Positions 17,719 to 26,850 of a stretch of 64,000 nucleotides of DNA are shown piece by piece; the first letter of the stretch is position 1, and every line of letters begins with the position of its first letter. A program made the position numbers and the translations under genes. The DNA lies in contig NZ_JABEKT010000002.1 in the NCBI RefSeq assembly GCF_013283195.1, positions 310,001 through 374,000 on the forward strand, in the 5' to 3' direction. Source of the DNA: Ensifer adhaerens. Lineage in GTDB: Bacteria; Pseudomonadota; Alphaproteobacteria; Rhizobiales; Rhizobiaceae. The notes under the pieces are model-generated. The model did not search any database and had not been told where the DNA came from. It saw only the letters and a list, made by a program, of their open reading frames with translations.

Positions 17719-19041
17719 ATGCAAGAAGGAACTGCCTACGCAGCGGACGCGCGTTCGTTGCAGCCCGACCGCGCCGCCAAGGCCAATGCCGTATACAGCA
17801 AGGTGTTCTGGCGCCTCGTACCTCTGCTTTTCATCTGCTACGTCGCCTCGTACCTTGATCGCGTCAATGTCGGTTTTGCAAAGCTGCAGATGATGTCCGA
17901 CCTCTCGCTCAGCGACACGGTCTGCGGCATCGGCGCGGGCATCTTCTTCATCGGCTACTTCGTCTTCGAAGTGCCGAGCAACATCATTCTTTCTCGCGTT
18001 GGCGCCAAGGCCTGGATCGCCCGGATCATGGTGACCTGGGGTATTATCTCGGCCGCGATGATGTTCGTCACGTCGGCGGAGATGTTCTACGTGCTGCGCT
18101 TCCTGCTCGGCGTTGCCGAAGCGGGCTTTTTCCCGGGCGTCATCCTCTATCTGACCTACTGGTTCCCTGCCGAGCGTCGGGCACGCATCGTTGCAACCTT
18201 CATGACCGGCATCGCCTTCGCCGGCGTGATCGGCGGACCGCTGTCGGGCTGGATCATGCAGGAATTCGCCGGCGTCAACGGTTGGGCGGGCTGGCAATGG
18301 ATGTTCCTGCTAGAAGGCATTCCGAGTGTCCTGCTCGGCGTCTTCGTGCTGTTTTATCTCGACAACAGCGTGCGTGGCGCAAAGTGGCTCTCAGATGAGG
18401 AAAAGGCCCTGATCGAGGCCGACCTTGCAAATGACAATCGCAAGAAGCAGGCGATGACGCTTGGCTCGGTCTTCCGCAACGGCAAGGTCTGGCTGCTGTC
18501 CGGCATCTATTTCTGCTGCATCATGGGCCTTTACGGCATCAGCTTCTGGCTACCGCAGCTGATCAAGAATGCCGGCGCCAAGGATGTGATGGAAGTCGGC
18601 TTCCTGACCGCTATTCCCTATGCGGTCGCTGCCGTCGGCATGGTTCTGATCAGCCGCAATTCCGATCTGGCCGGTGAGCGCCGCTGGCATATCGCCGTCT
18701 GCGCAGTGATCGGCGCGATCGGACTGCTGCTTTCGACGCTGGTCATCAGCAGCATTCCGCTGTCGCTTGCAGCCCTGTCGCTGGCAACGCTCGGCATTCT
18801 GACCACGCTGCCATTGTTCTGGACGCTGCCGACCGGCTATCTCGGGGGAGTGGCCGCCGCGGCCGGCATTGCGATCATCAACTCCATCGGCAACCTCGCT
18901 GGCTTCGCAAGTCCCTACCTGATCGGTGCCGTGCGCGACGCCACGGGCAGCACCGATGCCGGAATGTACGCCCTGGCGGCGAGCCTCTGCATCGGCGCGG
19001 TCTGCGTCATCGCCTTCATTCCGAAGACCATGCAACGCTGA
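17719..19041 (+). CDS. MFS transporter, anion:cation symporter family (tartrate/hydroxy-acid type)
   Basis: 440 residues with about twelve membrane segments. The N-terminal pattern FICYVASYLDRVNVGFAKLQM is diagnostic of the ACS family (phthalate, tartrate and hexuronate permeases) and FFIGYFVFEVPSNIIL continues it. The ATG at 17719 follows GGGAGGATAGC; the longer frame from 17584 runs through the operator palindrome and is rejected. The genomic order with LysR and glycerate kinase suggests a tartrate or glycerate-type carboxylate as substrate; the sequence alone does not decide. Confidence 0.9.
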   Translation: MQEGTAYAADARSLQPDRAAKANAVYSKVFWRLVPLLFICYVASYLDRVNVGFAKLQMMSDLSLSDTVCGIGAGIFFIGYFVFEVPSNIILSRVGAKAWIARIMVTWGIISAAMMFVTSAEMFYVLRFLLGVAEAGFFPGVILYLTYWFPAERRARIVATFMTGIAFAGVIGGPLSGWIMQEFAGVNGWAGWQWMFLLEGIPSVLLGVFVLFYLDNSVRGAKWLSDEEKALIEADLANDNRKKQAMTLGSVFRNGKVWLLSGIYFCCIMGLYGISFWLPQLIKNAGAKDVMEVGFLTAIPYAVAAVGMVLISRNSDLAGERRWHIAVCAVIGAIGLLLSTLVISSIPLSLAALSLATLGILTTLPLFWTLPTGYLGGVAAAAGIAIINSIGNLAGFASPYLIGAVRDATGSTDAGMYALAASLCIGAVCVIAFIPKTMQR

Positions 19042-19052
19042 TGCGGTCCTAA

Positions 19053-19082
19053 CCCGGTCGCGCCGGACGACGGCCGACCGGG
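19053..19082 (+). other. intercistronic hairpin
   Basis: An 8-bp perfect stem (CCCGGTCG ... CGACCGGG) lies 12 bases after the MFS stop and about 90 bases before the glycerate kinase. There is no T-tract, so it may be a weak attenuator or an mRNA-stabilising structure instead of a full terminator. Confidence 0.4.
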
Positions 19083-19175
19083 AGTATGGTCCGACAGTCC
19101 CAACCCTAAATCCGGCGCTCGTGAAACACGCCGCCGGTATTCCATCAACGTCTGCAAAACCGTGGGAGACGCCAG

Positions 19176-20501
19176 ATGAGCACAGCCGCACCGCATATCC
19201 AGTTCGCAAGAAGCCGGGCGGCATTGGTGCCGCGCATGGCACCCGACAATTGCCTGAACGCAGTTTTCGCGGCCGCCTTGGCGGCGGTCGATCCCCTGCT
19301 TGTCGTGCCGCCGTTTCTTCCAGCCCCGCCGCGCAACGGACGCACCGTGGTCGTGGGCGCCGGCAAGGCGGCGGCACGGATGGCCCAGGCGGTGGAAGCC
19401 AATTGGCACGGCGATCTCGAAGGCCTCGTGGTTACGCGCTACGGCCATGGCGCTGACTGTCGGCACATCGAGGTCGTGGAAGCAGGGCATCCGGTTCCCG
19501 ACGAGGCGGGCGCCGATGCGGCGCGGCGCATCCTGGAGAGTGTCGGCGGGCTCGGGCCGGACGACCTGGTCCTGTGTCTCATATCCGGCGGCGGCTCTTC
19601 CCTGCTTTCCATGCCACGGCCAGGCGTGACGCTTGCCGAAAAACGAGCGATCAACCGCGCCCTCCTGCTGAACGGTGTGCCGATCGCCGAGATGAACTGT
19701 GTCCGCCGGCATCTGTCGGCGATCAAGGGCGGACGGCTGGCGGAGGCGTGCGGGCCTGCGCGGATCGTGACGCTGGTGCTGTCCGATGTGCCGGGCGATG
19801 ATCCGGCGGTGGTTGCGTCGGGTCCGACGATCCCCGATGCCAGCACGTCCGCCGACGCTCTGACCATTCTGGACAGATATGGAATTGACGTGCCGCCGTC
19901 TGTGCGGACCGCGCTGACTGCACCGAGTGTACGTTCGCTGACAGCACCGAATGCCGCGAACCGGGTTACGGTGGTGGCGACAGCCCAGCACGCTCTGGAG
20001 GCGGCGGCGGAAAAGGCGCGGGAACTTGGGCTCGCGCCGCTCATTCTCAGCAACCGCATCGAAGGCGAGGCGCGCGATGTCGGCGCCGTCCATGCCGCGA
20101 TTGCCCGGCAGGTCCGCGATTTCGGTCAGCCGATTGCCGGCCCCGCTTTGCTGCTGTCGGGCGGAGAAACGACGGTCAGCGTGCGCGGCAAGGGCAGGGG
20201 CGGCCGCAACGTCGAGTTCCTGCTGGCGCTGGCGGTGGGCCTGGAAGGTTGCCCGGGTATCCATGCGCTGGCTTGCGACACCGATGGTATTGACGGGTCG
20301 GAGGACAATGCCGGTGCAATCCTGCGGCCGGATACACTGACGCGCGCAAAGGCGCTTGGTCTCGACGCTGCCGAACATCTCGCCAACAATGATGCCTACA
20401 GCTTCTTCGAACGGCTCGGCGATCTGATCGTCACCGGCCCGACCAGGACGAACGTCAACGATTTCCGTGCCGTGCTTATTCAGGCAGAGGACTTCGCGTG
20501 A
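19176..20501 (+). CDS. glycerate 2-kinase (MOFRL family, TtuD-like)
   Basis: 441 residues. The N-terminal domain has VVGAGKAAARMAQAVE and CLISGGGSSLLSMP, and the C-terminal MOFRL domain has LLSGGETTVSVRGKGRGGRN and DTDGIDGSEDNAGA; all are signatures of D-glycerate 2-kinase (also annotated hydroxypyruvate reductase TtuD). The reaction gives 2-phosphoglycerate for glycolysis. It completes the LysR-MFS-kinase set, suggesting that the imported hydroxy acid is routed through glycerate. The N-terminus is about 20 residues longer than usual and an inner start is possible. Confidence 0.9.
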   Translation: MSTAAPHIQFARSRAALVPRMAPDNCLNAVFAAALAAVDPLLVVPPFLPAPPRNGRTVVVGAGKAAARMAQAVEANWHGDLEGLVVTRYGHGADCRHIEVVEAGHPVPDEAGADAARRILESVGGLGPDDLVLCLISGGGSSLLSMPRPGVTLAEKRAINRALLLNGVPIAEMNCVRRHLSAIKGGRLAEACGPARIVTLVLSDVPGDDPAVVASGPTIPDASTSADALTILDRYGIDVPPSVRTALTAPSVRSLTAPNAANRVTVVATAQHALEAAAEKARELGLAPLILSNRIEGEARDVGAVHAAIARQVRDFGQPIAGPALLLSGGETTVSVRGKGRGGRNVEFLLALAVGLEGCPGIHALACDTDGIDGSEDNAGAILRPDTLTRAKALGLDAAEHLANNDAYSFFERLGDLIVTGPTRTNVNDFRAVLIQAEDFA

Positions 20502-20610
20502 AAGGCCTGACGTTTCAACAAACTGTCGCACAGGAACGGTATCGCAGACTGCGAAGCAATCCTGACGTCCGCGCTCGCCCGCGGCGGCGTCGACGTTTGA
20601 TGGGTATGAC

Positions 20611-20790
20611 ATGCGCATGTCTCGAATTTTGGCCGGACTGATCGAACGGCACGATGAGCTGGAGCTCAAGCTCGATCTTCTCGAGTGCACCAGCACTGCC
20701 ATGAGCGATGATGGCACCCTCACAGAGTTGCGGCACACGCTGAAGGAAATCCGACGCGACATTGCCCGCAACAGGACCCGTTGCCGCTGA
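20611..20790 (+). CDS. possible small helical protein (59 aa)
   Basis: An open frame in the 20502-20918 gap encodes a charged helical peptide (LIERHDELELKLDLLE, then LRHTLKEIRRDIARN). This coiled-coil-like pattern recalls YdcH/DUF465-type small proteins, but the match is only by pattern. No strong ribosome site is visible. The rest of the gap shows nothing I can name. Confidence 0.35.
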   Translation: MRMSRILAGLIERHDELELKLDLLECTSTAMSDDGTLTELRHTLKEIRRDIARNRTRCR

Positions 20791-20918
20791 AGGCTGCCGG
20801 CGGCAACAGCATTGCTCGCTTCCTGCCCTTGGCTACGCAGAACGAGCGCGAGGGAGAGCAGCACACGAACCGTTCGACCCTGCGTGCTGCCAAGAAAATG
20901 ACGACAGGCATGCCTCTC

Positions 20919-21869
20919 TTACGTCGTGTGCCGTGTGATGGCAGCAAGGATGATACCCCAATCGTCGCCATGAAGTTCGTGGCCGCCGCCGGTGATCGGG
21001 AGAAATTCGGAGCCGGCCACCGCGTCGGCAATCGCCATCCCGTGCTCGACCGAAAAGATCGGGTCGGTGGTGCCGTGAATGACCAGGAGCGGCACTTTGA
21101 GCGATTTGAGTTTGCCTTTGATGCTGTCTCCGCCTTGAAGCATGAAATGGTTGGTGGCGGAGAGCAGCCCGCCCGAACGGTCGTAGTCCCGCCCGATGAA
21201 GGCACGGATCCGGTCCGCATCATGGGGGTGTGCGGTGCTCGCGATTATACGGGCATCCCTGGCCATGAAATCGATCACCTGGGCCCGATCCGACCAGTCG
21301 AGGCTTTCGGCTGAGGCGGCGTGTTCCATGTAGGCCGCACTTATCGGCGGGAGCTCGAGTCCGAGGCCAATCGGCGTCGTGCTGACAAGCGTCAGCGATG
21401 ACACGCGCGCCGGGTTCGACAATGCCACGATCTGGGCAATCATGCCGCCAAGCGACATGCCGACGATGTTGGCGGCTGCGATGCCGTACGCGTCGAGCAC
21501 GGCAACCGCGTCGCCCGCCATGTCGTCCATCGAATACGGCGGATTGCCCGGGGCATACTTTGTCGAAAGCCCGGTGTCACGGTTGTCGTAGCGGATCACG
21601 TAGCGACCGCTTGCCGCCAGCTTGCGGCAGAATGCATCCGGCCACCACAACATCGAAGCCATCGCGCCCATGATCAAAAGCACCGGCGGCGCCGCCGGAT
21701 CGCCAAAGGCCTCCGTGGCGATCGTGACGCCATTGGCGCTGACGATCTTCTCTGATTTTACTTCGGCCATGGCGTTACTCCTCGAAATTGTGCCCGTCGC
21801 GGCCAAGGCTGTTGCCACAAGCAGGAACTGGCGTCTGCAGATCCTATGGATCTCCAACGTGCTTTCCAT
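20919..21869 (-). CDS. alpha/beta hydrolase with twin-arginine-like leader
   Basis: 316 residues from the ATG ending at 21869, which follows AGGGAGACGAAG. The N-terminus has CRRQFLLVATALAATGT, a Tat-like export signal. The hydrolase domain shows the oxyanion strand VLLIMGAMASM, the nucleophile elbow GMSLGGM (serine), the acid region HGTTDPIFS and the histidine GGGHELHG, so the triad is complete. A shorter start at 21770 behind GAGGAG would give a cytoplasmic form; which one is used is open. It resembles aclacinomycin methylesterase/3-oxoadipate enol-lactonase-like enzymes, but the substrate is unknown. It is alone and convergent with the region before it. Confidence 0.8.
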   Translation of the reverse strand: MESTLEIHRICRRQFLLVATALAATGTISRSNAMAEVKSEKIVSANGVTIATEAFGDPAAPPVLLIMGAMASMLWWPDAFCRKLAASGRYVIRYDNRDTGLSTKYAPGNPPYSMDDMAGDAVAVLDAYGIAAANIVGMSLGGMIAQIVALSNPARVSSLTLVSTTPIGLGLELPPISAAYMEHAASAESLDWSDRAQVIDFMARDARIIASTAHPHDADRIRAFIGRDYDRSGGLLSATNHFMLQGGDSIKGKLKSLKVPLLVIHGTTDPIFSVEHGMAIADAVAGSEFLPITGGGHELHGDDWGIILAAITRHTT

Positions 21870-22045
21870 CTTCGTCTCCCTTGCGACACCGACCGTCGGC
21901 ATGGGCAGACACTAAGGCGTCCGAATTTTCTTCACGAGAGACAGATTGGATAAAAACGGGGCATTCGTGCCATCACCTCGGCCCGCGGTGCATGGATTGA
22001 CGCGACAGAAATGATGCGGCTTGCGCTGACACCTGCGCAAAACAT

Positions 22046-22087
22046 TTGACAAAACGTCCGACCTGATAATAAGTTCGGTAACAGAAC
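22046..22087 (+). promoter_or_regulatory. promoter and ROK-type operator
   Basis: A consensus -35 hexamer TTGACA lies at 22046-22051, followed by an AT-rich TGATAATAAG. At 22073-22087 the inverted repeat GTTCGGTAACAGAAC (GTTC-n-GT-n-AC-n-GAAC) sits just before the ROK start. It is the natural binding site for this regulator and would overlap the promoter, suggesting repression. Confidence 0.55.
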
Positions 22088-22104
22088 GAATTAAAGAGGA
22101 TGCC

Positions 22105-23319
22105 GTGAGCGACAGTCTTCGTATTTCCAGAAAGTTCTCTCAGCGCTCCGTCATGGAGGCCATTGTTCAGGGTGGGCCGATATCCCGCGCCTCGATCGCC
22201 AAGCAGACGGGTCTGTCCAAGCAGACGATCTCGGAAATCGTGCGCGCGCTCGAGCTGGAGGGGTGGGTCAAGGAGACCGGCCGAACCAGTGGCCATGTCG
22301 GGCGCACGGCCGTGACGTACGAGCTGGTCTACGATGCCGCCTACATTGTCGCGGTCGATCTCGGCGGTACGAAGGTGAGGGTGGCGATCACCGACCTGGC
22401 TTGCCAGATTTTTGCCGAAGATACCGAGCCGACAGATCCGCGCGGTGGCCAGTTCATCGTCGACCAGATCGCACAGCTCGCCTTTCAGGCGGCCTCACGC
22501 CAGCGAATTGCTCGCAACAAGATCCGTCTTGCGGTCGTCGGCGTGCCGGGTGCGCCGGATGCCCAGACCGGGCGGGTTCTGCTTGCCCCCAATATTGCCG
22601 GCTTCGACAAGATGGATGTGGTCGCGGCCTTCGAGCGTGCGTTCGGTTTCGACGCCATGCTCGAGAATGACGTCAATCTGGCGGTGCTGGGCGAGAACTG
22701 GCTCGGCCAGGGCCAGGGCATCGACAACCTGGCCTATGTCGCGCTCGGCACCGGCGTCGGCAGCGGCCTGATGGTCGGCGGGCAACTCGTTCGCGGTGCC
22801 ATCAACGCGGCAGGCGAGCTTGGGTTTCTTCCGCTTGGCGCCGATCCGTTCGAGGCGGAGTCGCTGCGAACGGGCGCATTCGAGCGCGCCGTCGCATCGC
22901 ATGGCATGGCGGATCGCTACGCCGCGCTCTCGGGCAGGCTCATCAGCGTGCCGGCGATATTCGAGAATGCGCAGAATGGCGACGAAGCGGCGCTCGCCGT
23001 TCTGGATGAAACGGCCCGTTACCTCGTTCGAGGCATCGGCGCGATCGCCGCAATTGCCAACCCGGAAAAAGTCATTCTTGGCGGCTCGATCGGCCTCAGG
23101 CCGGAGATACTCGAACGGGTCAAGGCGTTTCTGCCGCAATGCTTCCCCTATCCCGTCAACGTCGAGACGGGGGAGCTCGGATCGCGCGCGGCCATCATTG
23201 GGGCTGCTGCCATCGGCCTTGGTCAATTGCACAACACCTTGTTCGGCGTCGATGCGCCGGACGGCCGGATTTCATTGCCGCGGGCCAGCATGACCGCGCT
23301 GCAGGAGGCTGTACGATGA
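22105..23319 (+). CDS. ROK-family transcriptional regulator
   Basis: 404 residues: N-terminal winged helix (ISRASIAKQTGLSKQTISEIVRALE, read in parts) and a ROK domain with the ATP/sugar motif VAVDLGGTKVRVAITDL. The region where the ROK cysteine cluster would be expected has no obvious CxCGxxGC, so zinc binding may be lost. GTG start behind AAAGAGGA. It opens the operon ROK-M20-two binding proteins-permease-YhfX-ATPase and overlaps the next gene (ATGA). It probably represses the operon until the imported compound or its product binds. Confidence 0.88.
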   Translation: MSDSLRISRKFSQRSVMEAIVQGGPISRASIAKQTGLSKQTISEIVRALELEGWVKETGRTSGHVGRTAVTYELVYDAAYIVAVDLGGTKVRVAITDLACQIFAEDTEPTDPRGGQFIVDQIAQLAFQAASRQRIARNKIRLAVVGVPGAPDAQTGRVLLAPNIAGFDKMDVVAAFERAFGFDAMLENDVNLAVLGENWLGQGQGIDNLAYVALGTGVGSGLMVGGQLVRGAINAAGELGFLPLGADPFEAESLRTGAFERAVASHGMADRYAALSGRLISVPAIFENAQNGDEAALAVLDETARYLVRGIGAIAAIANPEKVILGGSIGLRPEILERVKAFLPQCFPYPVNVETGELGSRAAIIGAAAIGLGQLHNTLFGVDAPDGRISLPRASMTALQEAVR

Positions 23320-24575
23320 CGGTGCCGAACGACTTGGTCACCCGCTTGACGGAGGCTCTGGATCGCGATGCGGCGATCGCGCTTTTCCGCGGCGCCATCG
23401 GGCGCCAGAGCATCACCGGCAACGAGGCCAACTTCGTTGCCTATCTGCGCGAAAAAATGTCGGCCCTTGGCCTTAACAACCTTGAGACGGCGGAATTCCT
23501 GCCGGGTCGGCCGAACATATGGGGCGAACGGAAGGGGGCGGGCGATGGTCCTCGGCTGCTGTTTGTCGGCCATACCGATACGGTGCATGTCGACGGATGG
23601 CGCGAGCACTGGGCTGGCACGGAACGCGAAGACCCTTTCGCTGCGCCGATCATCGACGGCGCGGTCTGGGGGCGTGGCTCGGGTGACCTGAAGGCCGGCA
23701 TCTCCGCCTCGCTTGCGGCGCTTTCGTTGCTGGACAAGGCATCGATAAACCTCCGCGGTGATGTCGCCTTCGCCTTCATCGGCGATGAAGAGAGTGGTCA
23801 GCCCGATACCGGCGTCTCGGCGGGCATCAAGGATCTCGTTTCGCGCATCGAGGCGGGCGCAATCGCCCGGCCCGATTTCGTCGTCTATGTCGAGCCGACA
23901 CGGCTCTCGGTCTATCCGGCCCAGATCGGCTTTTTCATCGCCGACATTACCATCACCGGCAAATCTGCCTATTTCGGCGTGCCCGAACTCGGCAAGGATG
24001 CGCTGCGCGCCAGCCACGCGGCGATGAGCGCCTTGTGGAAACATTCCGACGAGGTCGCCGCCCGCGCCGAACACAAGCTTGTCGGGCGCAGTTTCCTGCT
24101 GATCACCGGTTTGGCCGGCGGCGGATATATCGCCGTGCCCGAGCGCTGCACGCTGTCGCTGATCCGCAAGCTTCTGCCGGGCGAATCCCTGGATACGGCC
24201 GCAGCCGAAATCGAAGCGGCCGTCCGTTCCGCAATCACCGATCCGGAAATCAAGGTCGAGTTCGCCTATCCGGCGGGCCGCGACCACGCGCTCGGCGGGA
24301 CGGCGGCCGAGATCGATGAAGGCCGTGCCGAGGTCGGTTTGCTGTCGGCGTCGATGGCCGAGGCACTGAGTGGGCGAGGTGTGATCGAGGGCGCGCCGTT
24401 CTGGTCGGAGTCCCCGTTCTTCGTCAATCGTCTCGGGGTGCCGGCGGTCTATTGCGCGCCGGGCGATATCCGCAATTGCCATACGTACGAGGAGCGGGTC
24501 GAGGTGGAGGAATACCTCGCCGGCGTCGTCGGGTTTGCCGCGTTCATCGCCCGCTACTGCGGCGTGACCGTTTGA
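23316..24575 (+). CDS. M20-family metallo-amidohydrolase
   Basis: 419 residues of the ArgE/DapE/carboxypeptidase G2 family. The two-zinc site is recognisable in order: histidine in LLFVGHTDTVH, bridging aspartate in GRGSGDLKAG, the catalytic glutamate pair in FIGDEESGQ, a glutamate in YVEPTRLS and a C-terminal histidine in NCHTYEERV. A lid domain lies between (about 200-310). Such enzymes hydrolyse N-acyl amino acids or peptides. The start overlaps the ROK stop by ATGA; the longer frame is rejected. Its place in a sugar-type ABC operon with a racemase-like enzyme suggests that the imported compound carries an amide bond. Confidence 0.88.
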   Translation: MTVPNDLVTRLTEALDRDAAIALFRGAIGRQSITGNEANFVAYLREKMSALGLNNLETAEFLPGRPNIWGERKGAGDGPRLLFVGHTDTVHVDGWREHWAGTEREDPFAAPIIDGAVWGRGSGDLKAGISASLAALSLLDKASINLRGDVAFAFIGDEESGQPDTGVSAGIKDLVSRIEAGAIARPDFVVYVEPTRLSVYPAQIGFFIADITITGKSAYFGVPELGKDALRASHAAMSALWKHSDEVAARAEHKLVGRSFLLITGLAGGGYIAVPERCTLSLIRKLLPGESLDTAAAEIEAAVRSAITDPEIKVEFAYPAGRDHALGGTAAEIDEGRAEVGLLSASMAEALSGRGVIEGAPFWSESPFFVNRLGVPAVYCAPGDIRNCHTYEERVEVEEYLAGVVGFAAFIARYCGVTV

Positions 24576-24610
24576 ACTGCCACCCCTAGAGGAGAAAAGG
24601 GAGAAAGAGC

Positions 24611-25669
24611 ATGCTGAAAAAGATCATTGCGGCGGCGATTGCCGGAGGGCTGATGTTCGCCGCCAGCCCGTCCAATGCCCAGACGGTCGGGCCATCCGGT
24701 GAAGCCGCGACGCCGAGCGCGGACGTGACGCTGTCGGACGCCGACATCGCCGCATTGACCGGCAAAGGCTACAAGGCAGCGCTCCTGTGGCACACATCGT
24801 CCGATTTCACCAATGCCGTCTCAGCCGGCGCAAAAGACGAGTTCACGCGCGCGGGTGTCGAGGTGGCTGTAACCACCGACGCCGGCTTTGACGCAGCCCG
24901 TCAGCGCAGCGATATCGAAACGGCGCTGGCTGCCAAGCCGAATGTCATCCTCGCCCTGCCGCTCGATCCGGTCACGTCAGCCGAAGCGTTCCGCCAGGCC
25001 GTCAAGGATGGCACCAAGCTGGTCTTCCTGTCCAACGTGCCAAGCGGTTACAGCCACGGAACCGATTATGCCTCGATCGTCACGGACGACCTTTTCCAGA
25101 TGGGCAAACAGGCGGCCGATGCGCTCGCCAAGGGGATCGGCGGCAAGGGCAAGGTCGGCTACATCTTTCATGACGCGAGCTATTATGTGACGAACCAGCG
25201 GGATCAGGCTTTCAAGTCGACGATCGAGAAGGACTATCCCGATATCAAGATCGTCGCCGAGCAAGGCATATCCGATCCGGCGCGGGCTGAGGAACTCGCA
25301 AGCGCGATGCTGCTGCAGAACCCGGATCTCGACGGTATCTACGTCACCTGGGCAGAGCCTGCCGACGGTGTCCTGTCGGCGCTGCGTGCCAACGGCAATA
25401 CCAAGACCAAGATCGTTACGCTTGACCTGGCCGAACCGGTTGCGCTCGACATGGTCAAGGGCGGCAGCGTAACCGCGCTCGTGGCCGACAAGGCCTATGA
25501 ACTCGGCCGCGCCATGGCTGCCGCAGGGTTGAAGTCGCTGCTCGGTCAGCCGACGCCTGCCTTTGTCGTCGCTCCCGCTCTCACCGTCACCAAGGACAAC
25601 GTCTCGGACGGCTGGAAGCAGTCGCTCAATCGCGATGCGCCGCAGTCCGTGCTCGACGCTGCAAAATAA
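24611..25669 (+). CDS. periplasmic substrate-binding protein, CUT2-type ABC transporter (first paralogue)
   Basis: 352 residues with a signal peptide (MLKKIIAAAIAGGLMFAASP, cut near SNAQ) and a type I periplasmic-binding fold of the ribose-binding group. Ligand-site segments can be seen around TTDAGFDAARQRSD, GYIFHDASYYVTNQRD, YVTWAEPA and TLDLAEPVAL. It is clearly a tandem paralogue of the next gene, with long identical stretches such as QNPDLDGIYVTWAEPA. A hairpin follows. The substrate is unknown. Confidence 0.9.
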   Translation: MLKKIIAAAIAGGLMFAASPSNAQTVGPSGEAATPSADVTLSDADIAALTGKGYKAALLWHTSSDFTNAVSAGAKDEFTRAGVEVAVTTDAGFDAARQRSDIETALAAKPNVILALPLDPVTSAEAFRQAVKDGTKLVFLSNVPSGYSHGTDYASIVTDDLFQMGKQAADALAKGIGGKGKVGYIFHDASYYVTNQRDQAFKSTIEKDYPDIKIVAEQGISDPARAEELASAMLLQNPDLDGIYVTWAEPADGVLSALRANGNTKTKIVTLDLAEPVALDMVKGGSVTALVADKAYELGRAMAAAGLKSLLGQPTPAFVVAPALTVTKDNVSDGWKQSLNRDAPQSVLDAAK

Positions 25670-25674
25670 CTCTC

Positions 25675-25705
25675 GACCCCGGCGTCGCTTGCCGCCGCCG
25701 GGGTC
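25675..25705 (+). other. intercistronic hairpin after first binding protein
   Basis: A perfect 10-bp GC-rich stem (GACCCCGGCG ... CGCCGGGGTC, 11-base loop) follows the stop at once, without a T-run. Such structures after binding-protein genes stabilise the upstream mRNA and limit read-through, giving excess binding protein over permease. Confidence 0.5.
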
Positions 25706-25734
25706 GCTGGATCTGTCTTAAGGGAGGAAGATCG

Positions 25735-26799
25735 ATGCGTAAGGAAGTTACAAGGCTGGCCCTGCTAGCGACGATGTGGGCGACGACGAGTGCCTACGCC
25801 GCGGATGGCGTCACCACGGGTCCGCACGGTGAAAAGCCGACACCGGCTGCAAGCGTGTCACTGACCGCGGCGGAAGAAGCCCAGATCAAGGATGGAAAAT
25901 TTACCGCCGCGCTCGTCTGGCACGAGATGAGCGAATACACCAACGCCGTCAACAACGGTGCGCAGGACGAGTTCAAGCGTCTTGGCATCGAGGTCGTTGC
26001 GCAGACCGACGCGGGCTTCGATGCCGCCCGACAGAAGGCTGATGTCGAGACGGTTCTTGCAAAAAGACCTTCGATTATCGTCTCATTGCCCGTGGATCCG
26101 GCAACCGCAGCCGTCGTCTACGACCCTGCGCGCACAGCCGGCACCAAACTCGCCTTTGTCGACAACTCTCCGGCCGGTTACGTGCATGGCAAGGACTATG
26201 TGACGATCGTCTCGGACGACCTGTTCCAGATGGGCAACAAGGCTGCAATTGCCATGGCCCAGGCGCTCGGCAACAAGGGCAAGATCGGCTACATCTATCA
26301 CGACGCAGATTTCTACGTCACCAATCAGCGCGATGGCGCGTTCAAGGCGACGATCGGGCAGGACTATCCCGAGATGAAGATCGTCGCCGAAGCCGGCATG
26401 GCTGACCCGGCCCGCAGCGAGGAGATCGCGCAGGGCATGATCACGCAGAACCCGGATCTCGACGGCATCTACGTCACTTGGGCGGAGCCCGCGCTCAGTG
26501 TTCTGTCGAGCCTGCGGGGTGCCGGGAACACACATACGAAAATCGTCACCCTGGATCTCAATGAACCCGCGGCTCTCGACATGGTCAAGGGCGGCAATGT
26601 CGCCGCGCTCGTCGCCGACGAGGCCTACACAATTGGCGTGACAGTCGCCCGCGCCGCTGCCGGTTCTCTGGTCGGCAAGCCGTCGCAACCGTTCCTGGTG
26701 GTCGATTCGCTGGCCGTGACCAAGGACACCGTTGCCGACGGTTGGAAGAGGTCCCTCAACAAGGACGTACCCGCGACCATCGCCGATGCGTTGAAGTGA
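25735..26799 (+). CDS. periplasmic substrate-binding protein, CUT2-type ABC transporter (second paralogue)
   Basis: 354 residues with a signal peptide ending near AYA-ADG. It has the same fold and ligand-site layout as the preceding gene (TDAGFDAARQKAD, GYIYHDADFYVTNQRD, YVTWAEPA, TLDLNEPAAL). The differences near the ligand (WHTSSDFTN against WHEMSEYTN, LPLDPVT against LPVDPAT) suggest related but not identical ligands, for example two stereoisomers or conjugates. GGGAGGAAG precedes the ATG. Only one permease follows, so the two proteins probably share it. Confidence 0.9.
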   Translation: MRKEVTRLALLATMWATTSAYAADGVTTGPHGEKPTPAASVSLTAAEEAQIKDGKFTAALVWHEMSEYTNAVNNGAQDEFKRLGIEVVAQTDAGFDAARQKADVETVLAKRPSIIVSLPVDPATAAVVYDPARTAGTKLAFVDNSPAGYVHGKDYVTIVSDDLFQMGNKAAIAMAQALGNKGKIGYIYHDADFYVTNQRDGAFKATIGQDYPEMKIVAEAGMADPARSEEIAQGMITQNPDLDGIYVTWAEPALSVLSSLRGAGNTHTKIVTLDLNEPAALDMVKGGNVAALVADEAYTIGVTVARAAAGSLVGKPSQPFLVVDSLAVTKDTVADGWKRSLNKDVPATIADALK

Positions 26800-26807
26800 T
26801 GCCTGCC

Positions 26808-26830
26808 GCAGGGAGCGCCTGTCTCCCTGC
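26808..26830 (+). other. intercistronic hairpin after second binding protein
   Basis: An 8-bp stem (GCAGGGAG, loop CGCCTGT, CTCCCTGC) lies eight bases after the stop. It is the second such structure in this operon and fits differential expression of binding protein and permease. Confidence 0.45.
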
Positions 26831-26850
26831 TGCCTTCTGGAGGAAATAGG

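Noticed and set aside
18915-20864. 649-codon leftward open frame
   Set aside because: It is antisense to the MFS and glycerate kinase genes, has no ribosome site or family features, and arises from the high GC content.
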